Source of the DNA: VGMD01 sp964552055
GTDB taxonomy: Bacteria > Chlamydiota > Chlamydiia > Chlamydiales > 2-12-FULL-49-11
Direction: 5' to 3'
Assembly: GCA_964552055.1 (NCBI GenBank)
Contig: CAZKFL010000005.1
Span: 1 to 64,000 of the forward strand
Length of the DNA: 64,000 nt
Part shown: piece after piece, positions 35,801 to 44,709 of the stretch
Position numbering within the stretch: the first letter of the stretch is position 1
How the letters are laid out: every line of letters begins with the position of its first letter
Made by a program: the position numbers and the translations under genes
The notes under the pieces: generated by a model
What the model was told of the DNA's origin: nothing
Database searches by the model: none
Seen by the model: only the letters and a program-made list of their open reading frames with translations

Positions 35801-38800
35801 GATCAGCTCGTCCGAGTTATCAGTCTATTTACCACCAAACCGTTTCTTTTAAGCGACAGACGGTGCATGCATATTTTTGAAACTCTTCTTCTTGACGCTA
35901 TCGCAATTAAAGAGGCTCGAGAGATTCGAGAGGAGCTACTTCCGGAATTAGGAGAGAAGCTCTTTAAGCTTTGCAAAAAACTTCTTCTTGCGGAAGAATT
36001 TGAGACAGCACTTTTTGTGGCAAAGGTCAGTAATGAATTTAACATGTTATGTAATCAAGCTCAGCCTGATTTTCGCAAATTAGTCCGTGAGGAATTTCCG
36101 AGCACGCCCCTTTCAAAAGTAACGCTTGTTGCTATGTATCTAGAACCTGATTCTTCTTCAGAACAAGAACGGATATACGCAATTGAAGCTTCTTTACTAG
36201 ATCCCCTCGAAAAACTTGTTCCGGGATTAGAAGATGTCCAAATAAAAGCTAATGAAGTGATTTGGGCACACAAAGAAAAATCTCGTATCTCCTCTTTTGT
36301 TACTTCACCTGAAGTGCGGCAACTGGCTCCAAATCCGCATCGAAAAGTTGATCTTTCTACCGATAAACATGGCCTTCACTTGCTTGAATGGTTTCAACCC
36401 CTTTCTGCAATGGAAGCGTATGAAAAAGATGGAGTAGTATCTACAATTGTATTTACTCATTTGGAATTAGAATTTGAGATAAAATCAAATGAAAATGGAG
36501 CTCAAAAGGCCTTTGGAAAAAAACCTGAACTAACCTCTTATTTTATTGCCCCGGTTCAGAAGGTTGATAAACTTGCTCATCTTGCAAACTATCTATTACT
36601 GGAATCTTTTGGGGGAGAAAGAAAGGTTTTATTGCCGACTTATTCATCAACAGTGCTCTTTGGGGAATTTTTGTTAGGGCTTGTAAAAGGAGCGTCTTCT
36701 CCTTTCCTTGAGAAACTCCTCTGCAATTTTGAACGATTAACAAAATATTATACATATGAACTAAATGACGATGGGTCTTTAGAAAGCAATGATCCAGAAG
36801 CTATTGCTTACCTTGCAACACTATACTTAACTAAAGGTGCACTAGAATCTGCATCTCACCTTTTTTTAAAGTTAAAAAGACTTGGAAATTTAAAAGAATT
36901 TTCAAGTGAGACTACAATTTATATAGAAGAAGCTCTTGCATTTTTAGCACTCTCAAAAGATAAAAAATCCAAAATGATTTTGCTTAAGCTCATAGCAATT
37001 TTAGAGGAAAACAGAAAAATTCAATCCAGCAAACCTTACTCTCCTGATCCTAAATTTAGAGTAGCTGCATGGGGATTTGCCTTAAAAACCTATCAATCCT
37101 ACTTAAAAAATAGAGAAGAATATTTAAGTGATATAGAAGAACTTTTTCTTCTAAAGTACATTCATGCAAATTGCCCGATTCCTACCTCTTTAAGCCAATT
37201 CACAACCTCACTTCCTCATTATCTTATGCCAAAAATTTGCGCTGAAAGGTATTTATTTCTGCGCAATCAATACGGCAGGGAAGCAAACACCTGGAAAATT
37301 TATGCAGAGCAGGCGGTTCTACAGTCACTTTTTGGAGAAAGCATGAAGGTCGATTTCGTTCCAGATTTCCTGAAAGATTCTAGGCCATCACTGAACCTAC
37401 TTGAAAAAGTTACATCACTTACAGACCACCCTTTAGTACGGGCAAAATCTGCATCTTTGAGTTCTGCTTTTACATATCAATTAGAAGACCCTAGTATGGC
37501 AGCTCCGGTTGATCTTTTTTCTCTTACAGGGGAAAACATTGAAAAGTATTTCACATCTTATTACACAATTCTTTATGAGAAGTCCTCTCCCAAATACGAA
37601 AAATTCACAAAAAACCTTGCTCTTTTACACGGCAGATTCCGGAATAAAAACACTCAAATGCTTGCCTATATTTTACAAAACATGGCAAAAATGGTTGACC
37701 CAAAAACTTATTTGCCATGTATTGAAGAGCTAAATGACTCCGAGGCCTCTAGACAGGGGGTTATCATAACTATGGCTGGTGTTGATGGGATAGACAGGGT
37801 TTTAAAAACTATAGCCGCTACTGATTTTCGCACGTTATTAATTCCTATGGCAAAGAAAACAGCAAGATTGGCATTGGCAAGCACAATTCAGCCCCTTGAA
37901 AAGGCAGCTTGGGCCGCAAAAAGTGCGAATAACTTTAGAAAATCGCTTCGTAAACTGACAGAATCTACTACTCCTGAAATACATGATACCCGTTTGGATA
38001 GGAGGTTAGGCAGAGTTATTTTGGGAGAACTGATTGCAAAAGAGAAGGAAATTGATGCCCTTCTTGGGTTTAATAGGGAAGGTATTATAGAGCCTGAAGC
38101 ACGTCAGGCGCCATTTGCCTATACATATGATGTGGGAGAGCCAATCGCCTTAAAAATCGCCTATGACAGATTAAATTTAAGTATCATTGAAGAATTTCAA
38201 AAAGATCGATTTCCTCCTCTTGTACCTCCGAGAGATCTCGATAGAAAAAGAATAGAAGATAAATTAGAAAAAGAAAGAGAAAAACTTGAAGCTGACATGT
38301 GTTTGCCATTCGATGAAATTCAAGCACTTTTTTTAAGAGGTGAAACAGCTGTGTTTGATAAGCAAATCTACCTGTACATCATCGAAAAATCACGAATGAA
38401 TGCATTTTTTAAAAGAAAGTCGATGAAAAGAGTTTATAACTTTGAGGATCTTACCGAAAAAGAGCTGAGAGTCTTTCTCATTTTTGAACTCAACGCGCAA
38501 ACATTGATTTGGGAAAAACAGTACGGACCACTCATTCAATTAATTCATCGGGAAAAAAAGCTGCACACCGTATCTGAAATGATCATGGGACTTGGGAAAA
38601 CAGATACCTTAATGCCTATTGCAAATAAACTAGATGCAGACGGAACAAAACTTGTTATCAACATTCGACCAGCACCAAACGCCAAAACAGCTACTGAGAA
38701 AAGCGCTTCTCGCTGTCACATGCTGTTTCAACAATTAACAAGCACAATACCTTTATCAAGAGCTGGCTGGACAGCAGAGCGTTTAGAAGCGCTGTATCTA

Positions 38801-41647
38801 AAAATGGTCGGAATGAAAATGGGCAGAGAACTTTGGGACGGCACAAAAGAGGAGCTCCAAACTTTAGAACTCCGTTTTGTTGAAGAAGCATTAGATATTA
38901 CCGGCAAATTTGCTCAGGAAGGGAAAGAGGAGCTCGAAGCAAGACTTTATTACTTTCAGAAAATTCTAAGTATCATTAGAAAGAGCGGAAAAGTCCATAT
39001 AGACGAAGCGCATGAACAATTTAAAGAAAGCAAAAAACTCCAATTCCCTATAGGAGAAGCACACATTCTTGAAAAAGACCATGCCGAAATCTTAAAAGAT
39101 GTAGTCCTTGTCTTAAGTGAATTTGTTGATTTAAAAAGTGATGCGCCCATATCAATTAGCAAAGAGAGCTATGAACATGAGATCCATCCCCGTCTTTCTG
39201 AAAGATTAGGAAAAGATCCTTTAACAAGATTAGCTCTAGAGACCCTCCTTCCTAGCATATTAAAAGAGATCAAACACACAACATATGCAGCTTCTAAAAA
39301 ACCTACAGAAGAGTTTGCAAAACCGTCAGACGGAAATGTGAACCCTGAGGAACTTTCCTCTTTTCAAAATCATTTCTCTGCGTTTATCAAAACAGCCCTT
39401 CTCTTAATTCATAAAAGACTTGATAAAAGGCAATTAAATGCATTTATTGATCATTTGAAAAAAGAAGCAAGAATTGAGCTCAAAGGAAAACTTAAGTCGC
39501 CTGAAAACTTAAATTTAACTCCATCCGCAAAGGATTTTGCAAGATACTGTCCTGGATATAAACTCTTTAGTTTTGAGCCCAAAGATAAAGCGGAAGTTCT
39601 TAGACGAATCAATGAAAGTGATAGTGCGGTACTCGATTATGCGATAAAAGTTATAAGAAATCAGATTAAATTTTATCCCAAAAGTCTGCCCTCGAATTCA
39701 CATAATTTTGCATCCATGTTTGCTGAATTTTCAGGATATACTGCATCCACATACAATGAAGGAACCTATCCAGAAGATACTGTTATTATTAAAGATCCGG
39801 GTACGCAAGGTGAAACAGCAAGACTCTTGCATGAAAGAGATCCTGCTTGCCACACGCTTACTGAATCAGCCCCCTTAAAAGCGCTCAGTGAAATCTTAAC
39901 TACCATGCTTCCCAACCTCCATGCAATTATCGACAGGGGAGCTCTATTTAACGGGTTAAGCAACGAGATCGTTGCAGAAAATATCCTAACTTTCCTTACA
40001 GAAAACCCATCAGAGTTTCAAGGTGTTGTATTTTATAACAGCAACAAAGAGCTTGTTATTTGGGAAAGAGGGAGCGACACCTGGATTCCCCTATTAAAGA
40101 GTAAAATTCCTCCAGAAAAGAGAATCACCTATTTTGACCAAAGTCACACCTATGCCTCCGATATACCACAAGGCGAAAACGCAAGAGCAATCGTCACAGT
40201 CGGAGAGACAATCATTTTAGAAGACCTATTCCAAGCAATTTGGAGAATGCGCGGCCTAAAAACAATGAATCAGACGGTTGAATTTTTAATGACACCAAGA
40301 ACAAAAGCGTTGATTGCAAAAGAAGGCGATCTAACAACCGAAGCAATTATCCGTTTCGCATTAAAAAATCAGGCACTTCAAACGGAAGAGGCTAATTATT
40401 TTTCTGATCTATCCGCCCTTAGAAATGTACTTAGACGAAAGGTTCTCGACAAAGCTTTAGATTCCCCCACTGTACCTGCAATGATTGCGATAATGAAACG
40501 GTGTGAAAGCTTTTTTGTATCAGAATATTCAGGAAATCCAAATGATTTTTTTGGAAAAGAAGAGACCTTTATAACCCCCGAAGAAATGTTTCTAAATGTA
40601 ACGACTAACTTGTTGAAGAGAGTTGAGCATACCGGTATTTTTGATCCTCATGAAGTAGACGCTATTAGAGATAAAATCTCTGAAATTCTTTTTAATAAAC
40701 CTTACCCAGCTCTTGTTTCCAGCACCCAAATCATGCCAGTTAATGCAACTCAGCAAATAATAGTCGAAAATCAAGCTGAGAGTGAAGGAACTAAAGAATT
40801 AGAAGAAGAACTAGAGCTTTCCGAGTCCTTACAGCAGCAGCTGCACCTTACAATCAATGCAAGGATCCCTATTTCGCATAAACCATGGCCACTCGATATT
40901 GACCTTATGCATATAAGCACTCCCATCCAATCTAAAGAAGCCACCCCATTTCAAATTTTTTCTATAAGGGATGTTTTACAAACACACAGCCTCGCTGCCG
41001 CTAATGAACTGGCCCGTCATATTGATCCTCGAATTGTTGCAACAAATAACCTAATCCTAGATCCTCGTAACGCCTTCGATATTTACCAAATACCCATCCA
41101 AGAAGCGCTAATTATTCAGGACCTAACTACTGGCAGAGTCGTCAAATGCATCCTAATCTCCGCAAAAGATCGAGAAAATTGGCTCAAATACCGCAATTTA
41201 TATCAAAAACCCACAAACAAAGCCCACTTCCTAGTTGACATCAGCACTAAACTCCTTTTAGGTGGAAACGAACATCACACCTTTGATAAAGAAATACTAA
41301 AATCCCCCGAAATCAAGCTTCTATTCCTCCAAATTCGATTGCTCCGCGGTGATAGCGACTTTACAGACAAAGAAAAAGCTTACCTTAAACCCTATCTAGC
41401 AAGCATCCCCCTAAAAGACCTAAAAGCCTATGCAGAACTTCCTCACAAAGCTCACACCTACTCCGCAAGTACTCTTGAGCACCTCCTTCAAAAGCGTGCC
41501 CGAAATCCCTATCCCAAATTTGCCCATACTGGCGCAGGTACAGGAGCGGGTAGTGGCAGAGGAGCAGACTATGACGATGGTTCAGGTCCCGGTGCAGCTA
41601 CCGGAGTAAGCACAAGCCTAATGCCATACACCCTCTACCGCGCCTAA
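32813..41647 (+). CDS. Giant DUF3638-like protein with SF2-helicase-like motifs (paralogue B)
   Basis: The 2944-residue protein is similar to paralogue A along its length. It has EMIMGLGKT (G1926-T1930), DEAH at 2064-2067, KDPGTQGET, AIIDRGALFNGLSNEIVA, YFDQSHTYASDI and QAIWRMRGLK from Q2474. The hydrophobic block lies at about 520-580, the same place as in A (ASFVWALLAWSASIEFLASY). The shared strings EEFAKPSDGN and FSGYTAS confirm common descent. B differs by a Gly/Ala-rich low-complexity C-terminus (TGAGTGAGSGRG) and a proline-rich N-terminus. With A it forms a divergent pair, most simply an inverted duplication that has since diverged strongly. Function is unknown; a P-loop ATPase is the safest statement. 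Confidence 0.85.
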   Translation: MEADIRNRPFGAGVGLYPQLEFPEEPSPEIAIPQAPKKEHVINEKAVLQAILKGSVGTALVPDILTFAKSQGLDVPEGSIEAFEAAIKINIEIKQKAEEEHTPSAFSTLLAEDIRKLPTGKPYIFLGSLKKAHFIPEFWEKIIPPETLKWLKSSDSFVKEIERVFLDASGGIQAIKSATNMQEILLSGMRGVQERMHTLLSDSVYKRLTHSLKLDFDELTSDKLKGTVWEKIGQRLLDGDDEEALQKTFRTAFEGIHTELMGQINKQVRKSASFIPAGLKSAFDLCGLSTLSNPEFWIEITKSGSGLYCVTLHADDPLGTLPVKLPIEFRDVPLSSLGKDFWNPILRYIIWPEKGSPCDFVINDLYLTLRELIGKEGVALTPEINAHTTWEMVCSYLRIEDTLSATLPSGDTQSQIPLQEIALPEGKMAIPPLLFQLCKEMMPNHSEINTLREVLKAILGEDAGDCTDELLKELSSEIGQHRKLKPPVTLPKTFSEIFGWDLLSDLKKMRLSVLHSFKLSAKIASFVWALLAWSASIEFLASYFMMVFPGVSLVLSAPIKYVCALALMYGAEAVKPYVPAYLIDKVVKFFTFYYKIKNAVLYQIQIILLRVAARYLMDPLYIKGLQEQIKGWQAKITRSGELSFSVKSSEKPLEVLPISPPQTPSRPASPSVDSSSILGPIDELNIEHYLGEWIVTSQKIPNLHERLYYLNNCVRKLPLPNEDDGRRIWNSLRGRGDIILKLRQLSQCFSTGMLSTRYQRVELSVSLYSLYSIMRDITGFKKKNRTNTAAFIGWLTQPGVRASRRGTLDKMELLNSNLKIKGSPLFTYSEKDIRRGKLPDREVEFFHDSYDEVIKYFTRPDFDGPYHNVRSLHFNALRVLSDRSLETSPLRGFTFKWVNKSEPGKILGRLHRFTNNAFRNIKIIPNQPLPPEDGGVSDYGKLELGNPLDNLSKQTYDLPFRSARSQSQIVYGNPRQIKHIRPEDCNLLEMLDQDVSDQLVRVISLFTTKPFLLSDRRCMHIFETLLLDAIAIKEAREIREELLPELGEKLFKLCKKLLLAEEFETALFVAKVSNEFNMLCNQAQPDFRKLVREEFPSTPLSKVTLVAMYLEPDSSSEQERIYAIEASLLDPLEKLVPGLEDVQIKANEVIWAHKEKSRISSFVTSPEVRQLAPNPHRKVDLSTDKHGLHLLEWFQPLSAMEAYEKDGVVSTIVFTHLELEFEIKSNENGAQKAFGKKPELTSYFIAPVQKVDKLAHLANYLLLESFGGERKVLLPTYSSTVLFGEFLLGLVKGASSPFLEKLLCNFERLTKYYTYELNDDGSLESNDPEAIAYLATLYLTKGALESASHLFLKLKRLGNLKEFSSETTIYIEEALAFLALSKDKKSKMILLKLIAILEENRKIQSSKPYSPDPKFRVAAWGFALKTYQSYLKNREEYLSDIEELFLLKYIHANCPIPTSLSQFTTSLPHYLMPKICAERYLFLRNQYGREANTWKIYAEQAVLQSLFGESMKVDFVPDFLKDSRPSLNLLEKVTSLTDHPLVRAKSASLSSAFTYQLEDPSMAAPVDLFSLTGENIEKYFTSYYTILYEKSSPKYEKFTKNLALLHGRFRNKNTQMLAYILQNMAKMVDPKTYLPCIEELNDSEASRQGVIITMAGVDGIDRVLKTIAATDFRTLLIPMAKKTARLALASTIQPLEKAAWAAKSANNFRKSLRKLTESTTPEIHDTRLDRRLGRVILGELIAKEKEIDALLGFNREGIIEPEARQAPFAYTYDVGEPIALKIAYDRLNLSIIEEFQKDRFPPLVPPRDLDRKRIEDKLEKEREKLEADMCLPFDEIQALFLRGETAVFDKQIYLYIIEKSRMNAFFKRKSMKRVYNFEDLTEKELRVFLIFELNAQTLIWEKQYGPLIQLIHREKKLHTVSEMIMGLGKTDTLMPIANKLDADGTKLVINIRPAPNAKTATEKSASRCHMLFQQLTSTIPLSRAGWTAERLEALYLKMVGMKMGRELWDGTKEELQTLELRFVEEALDITGKFAQEGKEELEARLYYFQKILSIIRKSGKVHIDEAHEQFKESKKLQFPIGEAHILEKDHAEILKDVVLVLSEFVDLKSDAPISISKESYEHEIHPRLSERLGKDPLTRLALETLLPSILKEIKHTTYAASKKPTEEFAKPSDGNVNPEELSSFQNHFSAFIKTALLLIHKRLDKRQLNAFIDHLKKEARIELKGKLKSPENLNLTPSAKDFARYCPGYKLFSFEPKDKAEVLRRINESDSAVLDYAIKVIRNQIKFYPKSLPSNSHNFASMFAEFSGYTASTYNEGTYPEDTVIIKDPGTQGETARLLHERDPACHTLTESAPLKALSEILTTMLPNLHAIIDRGALFNGLSNEIVAENILTFLTENPSEFQGVVFYNSNKELVIWERGSDTWIPLLKSKIPPEKRITYFDQSHTYASDIPQGENARAIVTVGETIILEDLFQAIWRMRGLKTMNQTVEFLMTPRTKALIAKEGDLTTEAIIRFALKNQALQTEEANYFSDLSALRNVLRRKVLDKALDSPTVPAMIAIMKRCESFFVSEYSGNPNDFFGKEETFITPEEMFLNVTTNLLKRVEHTGIFDPHEVDAIRDKISEILFNKPYPALVSSTQIMPVNATQQIIVENQAESEGTKELEEELELSESLQQQLHLTINARIPISHKPWPLDIDLMHISTPIQSKEATPFQIFSIRDVLQTHSLAAANELARHIDPRIVATNNLILDPRNAFDIYQIPIQEALIIQDLTTGRVVKCILISAKDRENWLKYRNLYQKPTNKAHFLVDISTKLLLGGNEHHTFDKEILKSPEIKLLFLQIRLLRGDSDFTDKEKAYLKPYLASIPLKDLKAYAELPHKAHTYSASTLEHLLQKRARNPYPKFAHTGAGTGAGSGRGADYDDGSGPGAATGVSTSLMPYTLYRA

Positions 41648-41689
41648 GAGCCTGGCAATTATTGGGGCTATTGTGCTATGCTAGCAACC

Positions 41690-43024
41690 ATGAATGAAGA
41701 TACAATTGCAGCTATTGCAACAGCGCCAGGCGAGGGCGCGATCAGCATTATTAGGGTTTCAGGTAAAAATTCTTTTACTATTGTAGGGGAAATATTTTCT
41801 GGGGATGTGAAAAGCTATGCTTCGCACTCGGCGCATTTGGGCAGGATTTTGTCTAAGTCAGGACAGATCATTGATGAGGTGTTATTGCTCGTTATGCATG
41901 AGGGGCGATCGTATACGGGTGAGGCGTCTTGTGAAATCATGTGTCACGGCGGCTCTTTTATTACGCAAAGAGTTCTTGCAAGGGTTTTGGAAGCGGGCGC
42001 TAGAGCTGCAGGGCCTGGGGAATTTAGTTTACGGGCTTTTCAAAATAATCGCATTGATCTTGCTCAAGCAGAAGCCGTGCAGGAATTAATTGCAGCGAAA
42101 AATATGCTTGCTCTCCAGGCAGCTTCTGATCAACTACAAGGGCGATTATCAATTCTCATCAAGGATTTGCAACAAAAACTCACTGATATCACTTCTATTA
42201 TTGAGGCTTGGGTTGACTATCCTGAAGAGGGGCTCGAATTTGCTACAAATGATGAGCTCTTAGAAATGCTTCTCTCTACAAAAGAGCAGATGACTTCCCT
42301 CGCAAACACATTTCACGATGGAGCCTTACTCAATCAGGGGCGAACTCTATGTCTTCTTGGCGCTCCAAATGTAGGCAAATCATCTCTAATGAACGCTTTG
42401 CTGGATCAAGAGCGGGCAATTGTTACAAATATTGCAGGAACAACAAGAGACACTCTTTCTGAAGAGCTTCGAATTGACGGAATGCCTTTCAAGCTAATTG
42501 ACACTGCAGGCATTCGAGAAACAGATGAACTGATTGAAAAGGAAGGGATCATCCGTTCTAAAAAAGCAGCTAGCTCTTCGGATCTAATTCTTATTCTTCT
42601 TGATGCAACTAAAACGCTATCAGAAAACGAGCTCAGCATGCTAAAAACTTATCCAAACGCGCTGATTATCTGGAATAAAACAGATCTTCCACACCCTCCC
42701 CTTCCTCTTCCTGGTATTGAAATTTCCGCAACTACAAAGGCTGGACTTCCCCTCTTAAAAAACGAAATTACAAATCATCTTTGGAAATCTAAGCTTCAAG
42801 ATAAAGATCAAATCCTTCTTACTAAAGAAAGGCATTTTTCTGCATTAACCGATTCAATTGCCTTCATAAACACGGTAATTACAGGGTTTAAAAATAATAC
42901 GTCACCCGAATTTCTTGCTTTTGATCTAAGACAAGCACTAAGATCACTCTCCACAATCATCGGCACTAACGTAACTGAAGATATTTTAGGAGCCATATTT
43001 GCTAAATTTTGTGTAGGTAAATAA
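41690..43024 (+). CDS. mnmE: tRNA modification GTPase MnmE
   Basis: The 444-residue GTPase works with MnmG on wobble uridine 34 (cmnm5U). The N-terminus MNEDTIAAIATAPGEGAISI is the family start, so I use the second ATG and not the one at 41678. The G domain shows GAPNVGKSSLMNALL (G1), TTRDT (G2), DTAG (G3) and NKTD (G4). It ends FCVGK, the conserved C-terminal CxGK needed for activity. A TATGCT box is 7 bases before the ATG. It lies 42 bases after paralogue B. Confidence 0.96.
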   Translation: MNEDTIAAIATAPGEGAISIIRVSGKNSFTIVGEIFSGDVKSYASHSAHLGRILSKSGQIIDEVLLLVMHEGRSYTGEASCEIMCHGGSFITQRVLARVLEAGARAAGPGEFSLRAFQNNRIDLAQAEAVQELIAAKNMLALQAASDQLQGRLSILIKDLQQKLTDITSIIEAWVDYPEEGLEFATNDELLEMLLSTKEQMTSLANTFHDGALLNQGRTLCLLGAPNVGKSSLMNALLDQERAIVTNIAGTTRDTLSEELRIDGMPFKLIDTAGIRETDELIEKEGIIRSKKAASSSDLILILLDATKTLSENELSMLKTYPNALIIWNKTDLPHPPLPLPGIEISATTKAGLPLLKNEITNHLWKSKLQDKDQILLTKERHFSALTDSIAFINTVITGFKNNTSPEFLAFDLRQALRSLSTIIGTNVTEDILGAIFAKFCVGK

Positions 43025-43049
43025 TCCATTCTGCTATTGTTTTTCTCCT

Positions 43050-44495
43050 ATGGAAAGTGTTAGTTCAATAAGTCACGAAGTTACTGCAACAGCTAGCGTA
43101 GAAATTGATATTTCTATGAGCGGATTCTATACAAGACTCTCTAACACTTCTAAAAACAAAACCACACTTGGATTTCCAATTGAGCGAGAGCTTGGCGAAC
43201 TTACCTATGTATTATTTACAAGACTTGGAATCGCTATTGAAGCCGAGAAAATTACATATCGAACGCTTTCTCTCCTCCAGCACCATACAGAAGAGCTTGC
43301 TCTTGTTTTTGAGGAATGTGGGATTCCTCCATCTCCTGAATTCCTAAGTGTTTCTGCAAAAATTCGCGAAAATCTCGAAGAGTTTCTTCCATCAGGTCCA
43401 CATTCAGCTATTTTAATGGCAACTCCAGAAGGGGTAATAGCATCTGTTTCAAGAAAATTACTCACACTTCTTAACCCACTTAAACCTCTAGATCCAGAAA
43501 AAACCTTTCCAGAAATTCTTAAATTAAATGATGCAATCAGATCTTTTTACCCTTCAATTGAAGAATTTGAAATAGAAGAACGCCGTATTCTAATTCTCAG
43601 TTTTAGATACATTTTATTTTCAAGACTCTCGCCCATCTATGAAAATATATCAGAAGGCCCCATTTCTTTTTCCACAGAAGAATTTCAAACAACTCTTGCT
43701 CTCGCTTTAGTAGAGGAGCCAAAAAGCGACCTCCACAGAGCATTTTTAGAAGGATTAAGAATAGGTTTTTTTCCAGCTTACCCGGAAGGAATACCCAACT
43801 TAGAAGATCCTGCAACAGAAAGGCCGAGCACACACCAATTTGCAGTTTGTTTTAAAAGTTTTTTAACTTTAACTACTGACATCTCAGGCGGTGTCAATCC
43901 CGATGCAAAAACATTACTTAAACAGTTAATGCATCTTAATCAAATGTTAAAAGATATTCATACTGAAGATAGATTAGAAGGACGAAGGATAGGGTTTGTT
44001 AAACAATTACAAAAAGATACTTTCTCCCTTTACAAGCAGCTTAAACTAACGCCTCCTGACTACTTCCACAAACTTTCCGATGAAATCATATCACGCCTTT
44101 TAAAAATAGAACGTAGCTACCCCGAAGAACGCATTAAAATTCACCTTGAACAAATTCTTGATGAAATAATTCCTTTTCAACCTGTCTCCTCTCTCGAAGA
44201 AACCGCTCTCCCCAAACTAAATAAAATTCTAGAATATACTACGGAATATAGAAGATCGTATACCTATCACGACCCTATTGAATACAATATCCTTGATAAA
44301 GTTCTAGAAAGACTTTTTTTCGATAACATTTCAAGATGCTATGTAAAGTGGCTCTGCCAAGAGCTAACCCATAGTTCTCATAGCTTTAAAATAAAAATTA
44401 AGGAAATGCTAGACAAGCCACCTAGTCGAACTCAAACAATGACATTAGCCTTAAAGATTCTAAAACTCGTCTATTTTCCGAAAGACTCTAGCTAA
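43050..44495 (+). CDS. Unknown helical protein of 481 residues
   Basis: I do not recognise this protein. It is soluble-looking, helical and Leu/Glu/Lys rich, with no signal peptide and no convincing membrane segment. The N-terminal 30 residues are Ser/Thr rich (MESVSSISHEVTATASVEID), as type III secretion signals often are, but that is weak evidence. TATTGT lies 9 bases before the ATGG start, and CTCCT precedes it with no Shine-Dalgarno sequence, so the leader may be very short. It stands between mnmE and a 35-residue mini-gene on the same strand. A cytosolic or translocated protein are both possible. Confidence 0.7.
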   Translation: MESVSSISHEVTATASVEIDISMSGFYTRLSNTSKNKTTLGFPIERELGELTYVLFTRLGIAIEAEKITYRTLSLLQHHTEELALVFEECGIPPSPEFLSVSAKIRENLEEFLPSGPHSAILMATPEGVIASVSRKLLTLLNPLKPLDPEKTFPEILKLNDAIRSFYPSIEEFEIEERRILILSFRYILFSRLSPIYENISEGPISFSTEEFQTTLALALVEEPKSDLHRAFLEGLRIGFFPAYPEGIPNLEDPATERPSTHQFAVCFKSFLTLTTDISGGVNPDAKTLLKQLMHLNQMLKDIHTEDRLEGRRIGFVKQLQKDTFSLYKQLKLTPPDYFHKLSDEIISRLLKIERSYPEERIKIHLEQILDEIIPFQPVSSLEETALPKLNKILEYTTEYRRSYTYHDPIEYNILDKVLERLFFDNISRCYVKWLCQELTHSSHSFKIKIKEMLDKPPSRTQTMTLALKILKLVYFPKDSS

Positions 44496-44554
44496 AGATC
44501 TTGCGAAAATACCTCCTTTATGTAGAATAATGATTATTGATAAAGGAGATTCCT

Positions 44555-44662
44555 ATGTGTAATTGTGGAAAAAGAAGTCATAAACAAGAAGAACCTAAAA
44601 AAAGCAAGCTTTCCGTACTATTTACCCGGATAAAAGCAGCTCTTTCTAAACTATTCAAATAA
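44555..44662 (+). CDS. 35-residue mini-protein with CxC motif
   Basis: A short frame encodes MCNCGKRSHKQEEPKKSK followed by a Leu/Phe/Ile amphipathic helix ending ALSKLFK. AAAGGAG lies 8 bases before the ATG, one of the best ribosome binding sites in the window, and the frame ends just before a T-rich stretch (44663-44680). The Cys pair near the start and the basic helix at the end could suit metal or membrane contact. It stands alone between an unknown gene and rlmN. It is too short for most gene finders. Confidence 0.55.
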   Translation: MCNCGKRSHKQEEPKKSKLSVLFTRIKAALSKLFK

Positions 44663-44694
44663 TTTTTTTTGTTTTTTTTCTCTGACCTCTGTGA

Positions 44695-44700
44695 TATAAT
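44695..44700 (+). promoter_or_regulatory. Extended -10 box of rlmN, 9 bases from its ATG
   Basis: TGATATAATC is followed by eight bases and ATGG. The same TGATATAATC string precedes ATGG of giant paralogue B at the same distance. The start site would fall at or within 3 bases of the ATG. Confidence 0.55.
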
Positions 44701-44709
44701 CTTTTCACT

